Source of the DNA: Nitrososphaerales archaeon TH5895
Lineage (GTDB): Archaea > Thermoproteota > Nitrososphaeria > Nitrososphaerales > Nitrososphaeraceae
Direction of reading: 5' to 3'
Length of the DNA stretch: 6,098 bases
NCBI GenBank assembly: GCA_014523695.1
Contig: JAATVS010000344.1
Location: forward strand, 1 to 6,098
Below, one piece after another: positions 5,197 to 6,098 of this stretch. The notes beneath the pieces were generated by a model. It saw only the letters and a list, made by a program, of their open reading frames with translations. It had not been told where the DNA came from and ran no database searches. The position numbers were made by a program, and so were the translations under genes. Within the stretch, counting starts at the first letter, position 1, and every line of letters starts with the position of its first letter.

Positions 5197-5495
5197 AGCT
5201 GAATAGACCGCTAGACCACCTGACGGTTAGTAAAATATTTTTAGTAGGATAGGTAAGGACTTCGATGCATTGTCTATCAGAGTCCGCAGCGATAAACTAG
5301 CTTACTGCTTGAAAACGGGCCAATTTTTCATATCCGTCACTAAAACTGTCGTATTTCTATGGTAACGTAGAGCATCTAGATTTCGGTGATTCTAAGCTCT
5401 ATAATAAAATGGACTTCAATTATTTCTCTTGGCCAGGTTCCTCATGCCCAGTAATCTGCCAACTCTACCGTCTTATACAATATATTATAAATACA
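5195..5495 (-). pseudogene. Probable decayed protein gene of unknown identity
   Basis: On the minus strand, positions 5495-5340 read TVELADYWA, a TGA at 5444-5442, then GTWPREIIEVHFIIELRITE, a TAG at 5378-5376, then MLYVTIE. Dropping one A near 5354-5356 leads into YDSFSDGYEKLARFQAVS, a TAG at 5299-5297, then FIAADSDRQCIEVLTYPTKN, ending with a TAA at 5197. The amino-acid mix (aromatics, balanced charges, amphipathic runs) is protein-like over roughly 98 codons, with only single-base lesions needed to open it. I do not recognise the family. No start or promoter is evident. Chance is a real alternative, since the evidence is composition only. Confidence 0.3.
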
Positions 5496-5536
5496 TTAAA
5501 CCGGGGAGTAAACTGACAACCAATCAAATAAGAGCG

Positions 5537-5610
5537 ATGAAATTTAAAGCTAAAACTCGAATTCGTATTGTGATGTGCTCATCATAGGAAGCGGTTTTGC
5601 AGGCCTTTAA
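5537..5610 (+). pseudogene. Truncated N-terminus of a FAD/NAD(P)-binding flavoprotein
   Basis: From 5554 the frame reads NSNSYCDVLIIGSGFAGL and stops with TAA at 5608-5610. CDVLIIGSGFAG is a near-perfect dinucleotide-binding fingerprint (small-hydrophobic strand, GxGxxG), normally found within the first 20-30 residues of FAD-dependent oxidoreductases. ATG 5537 in a neighbouring frame gives MKFKAKTRIR; a one-base loss near 5566 would fuse it to the fingerprint, producing a natural-looking N-terminus. A TATA-like TTATAAAT lies at 5485-5492. The other several hundred codons are missing: the next base but one begins the convergent gene. This is a 3'-deleted relic, or less likely a chance match. 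Confidence 0.45.
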
Positions 5611-5611
5611 T

Positions 5612-6098
5612 TTACATACCCGCCATATTGGTCATCTCATTCGGCGACGACGAGGAAGTTGCATTCGTAGATGGTGCAAGCGAAAATTCCATTAATCCAT
5701 TTGATGCTGCCTCAGGTACGTTATTATTAACCTCTTTTGCGATTTGTATAATTTCGGGTTTTGGTAACATAAAGTGCACTATATTCTTTGAGGAATTGCT
5801 AGGATCTACCACTAGATTTTTTGTTACATCTATTCCATTTACCATTCCAGTATAGGAGTCGGAAACCAAGGAACTTCCTTTTGGTATTGAAACTTCTTGA
5901 TGTACCATTAGTTGTTTTTGATCCTCGAGCCTTGTTATATTCCAATTAAATGGCATTGTGAATTGAATTTGTTTTTTGCTTGAGTCGAAATTAAAATCTT
6001 TAATATCATCATAATAAGATATTATTTGAATCGGGATTTGCTTTCCATCACTTAGGGATACCCGCTGATTTAGTGTACTACCAATACTTAGCCAGCCA
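5612..6098 (-). CDS. Exported beta-rich protein, C-terminal part (start beyond window)
   Basis: The frame is open to the window edge, so the ATG at 5956 is internal. 161 residues are visible, ending MTNMAGM. The sequence alternates short strands with polar loops: SIGSTLNQRVSLSDGKQIPI, ISYYDDIKDFNFDSSKKQ, IQFTMPFNWNITRLEDQKQL, VHQEVSIPKGSSLV, then NIVHFMLPKPEIIQIAKEV and a Ser/Asn-rich tail (STNATSSSSPNE). This is the style of immunoglobulin-like or cupredoxin-adjacent surface proteins of thaumarchaea: strands such as a QFTMPFNWN segment, and Asn-x-Ser/Thr sites (NIT, NSS, NAT) that could be glycosylated outside the membrane. The signal peptide would be in the missing part. No transmembrane anchor is visible at the C-terminus. 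The function is unknown; a cell-surface role is inference. Confidence 0.65.
   Translation of the reverse strand, partial: GWLSIGSTLNQRVSLSDGKQIPIQIISYYDDIKDFNFDSSKKQIQFTMPFNWNITRLEDQKQLMVHQEVSIPKGSSLVSDSYTGMVNGIDVTKNLVVDPSNSSKNIVHFMLPKPEIIQIAKEVNNNVPEAASNGLMEFSLAPSTNATSSSSPNEMTNMAGM

Noticed and set aside
5202..5224. tRNA-like 5' end on the minus strand (GTCAGGTGGTCTAGCGGT)
   Set aside because: It resembles an acceptor plus D-arm start, but no matching 3' acceptor strand, anticodon arm or T-arm follows, and it overlaps protein-like sequence.
5628..5855. Plus-strand open frame of 75 codons opposite the exported protein
   Set aside because: The minus-strand frame continues open to the window edge and has strand and glycosylation-site patterns; this one is its shadow.
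1..6098. CRISPR arrays, insertion sequences, integrase or toxin-antitoxin genes
   Set aside because: No direct repeats with spacers, no transposase or integrase motifs and no terminal inverted repeats were seen on either strand.

Overview
The window looks like a piece of an AT-rich ammonia-oxidising thaumarchaeon from soil (Nitrososphaerales, most like the low-GC genus Nitrosocosmicus). The reasons are archaeal-type TATA boxes placed about 26 bp upstream of ATG codons (leaderless transcription), a class I photolyase, a thaumarchaeal-type exported beta protein, small HTH and zinc-finger proteins, and short conserved hypotheticals. The taxonomic call is inference from gene style and composition; no search was run.

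Layout. Positions 2-355 hold the 3' end of a luciferase-like (LLM) flavin-dependent oxidoreductase. Positions 383-829 (+) and 803-1080 (-) are two tail-to-tail genes that both appear decayed: a roughly 140-codon conserved hypothetical broken by two offsetting frameshifts plus a stop, and a small HTH regulator whose C-terminal half is out of frame. Positions 1307-1633 (-) hold only the N-terminal Rossmann part of an NAD-dependent epimerase/SDR, ending in a 9-bp tandem repeat.

The intact core starts with a 14-bp perfect palindrome, a TATA box and a small conserved hypothetical gene (1861-2106). The complete DNA photolyase (2179-3627) follows. Next come the remnant of a C2H2 zinc-finger gene (3666-3808), with both zinc-binding histidine positions mutated, and a multi-pass membrane protein with its own TATA box (3865-4440).

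Positions 4441-4750 contain no gene I can support. Positions 4751-5140 (-) encode a DUF1428-like small protein with a clear promoter. Positions 5195-5610 contain a probable decayed minus-strand reading frame of unknown identity and a plus-strand stub that stops inside a FAD-binding GxGxxG fingerprint. The window ends in the 3' part of a minus-strand gene for an exported beta-rich protein (5612-6098), whose reading frame runs off the edge.

How it fits together. Working genes (photolyase, small hypothetical, membrane protein, DUF1428 protein, exported protein) are separated by stretches that look like former genes rather than designed spacers. I see no new defence or mobile system, CRISPR array, transposase or RNA gene. 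The most interesting features are the density of gene relics, the photolyase active-site substitutions and the two candidate operators.
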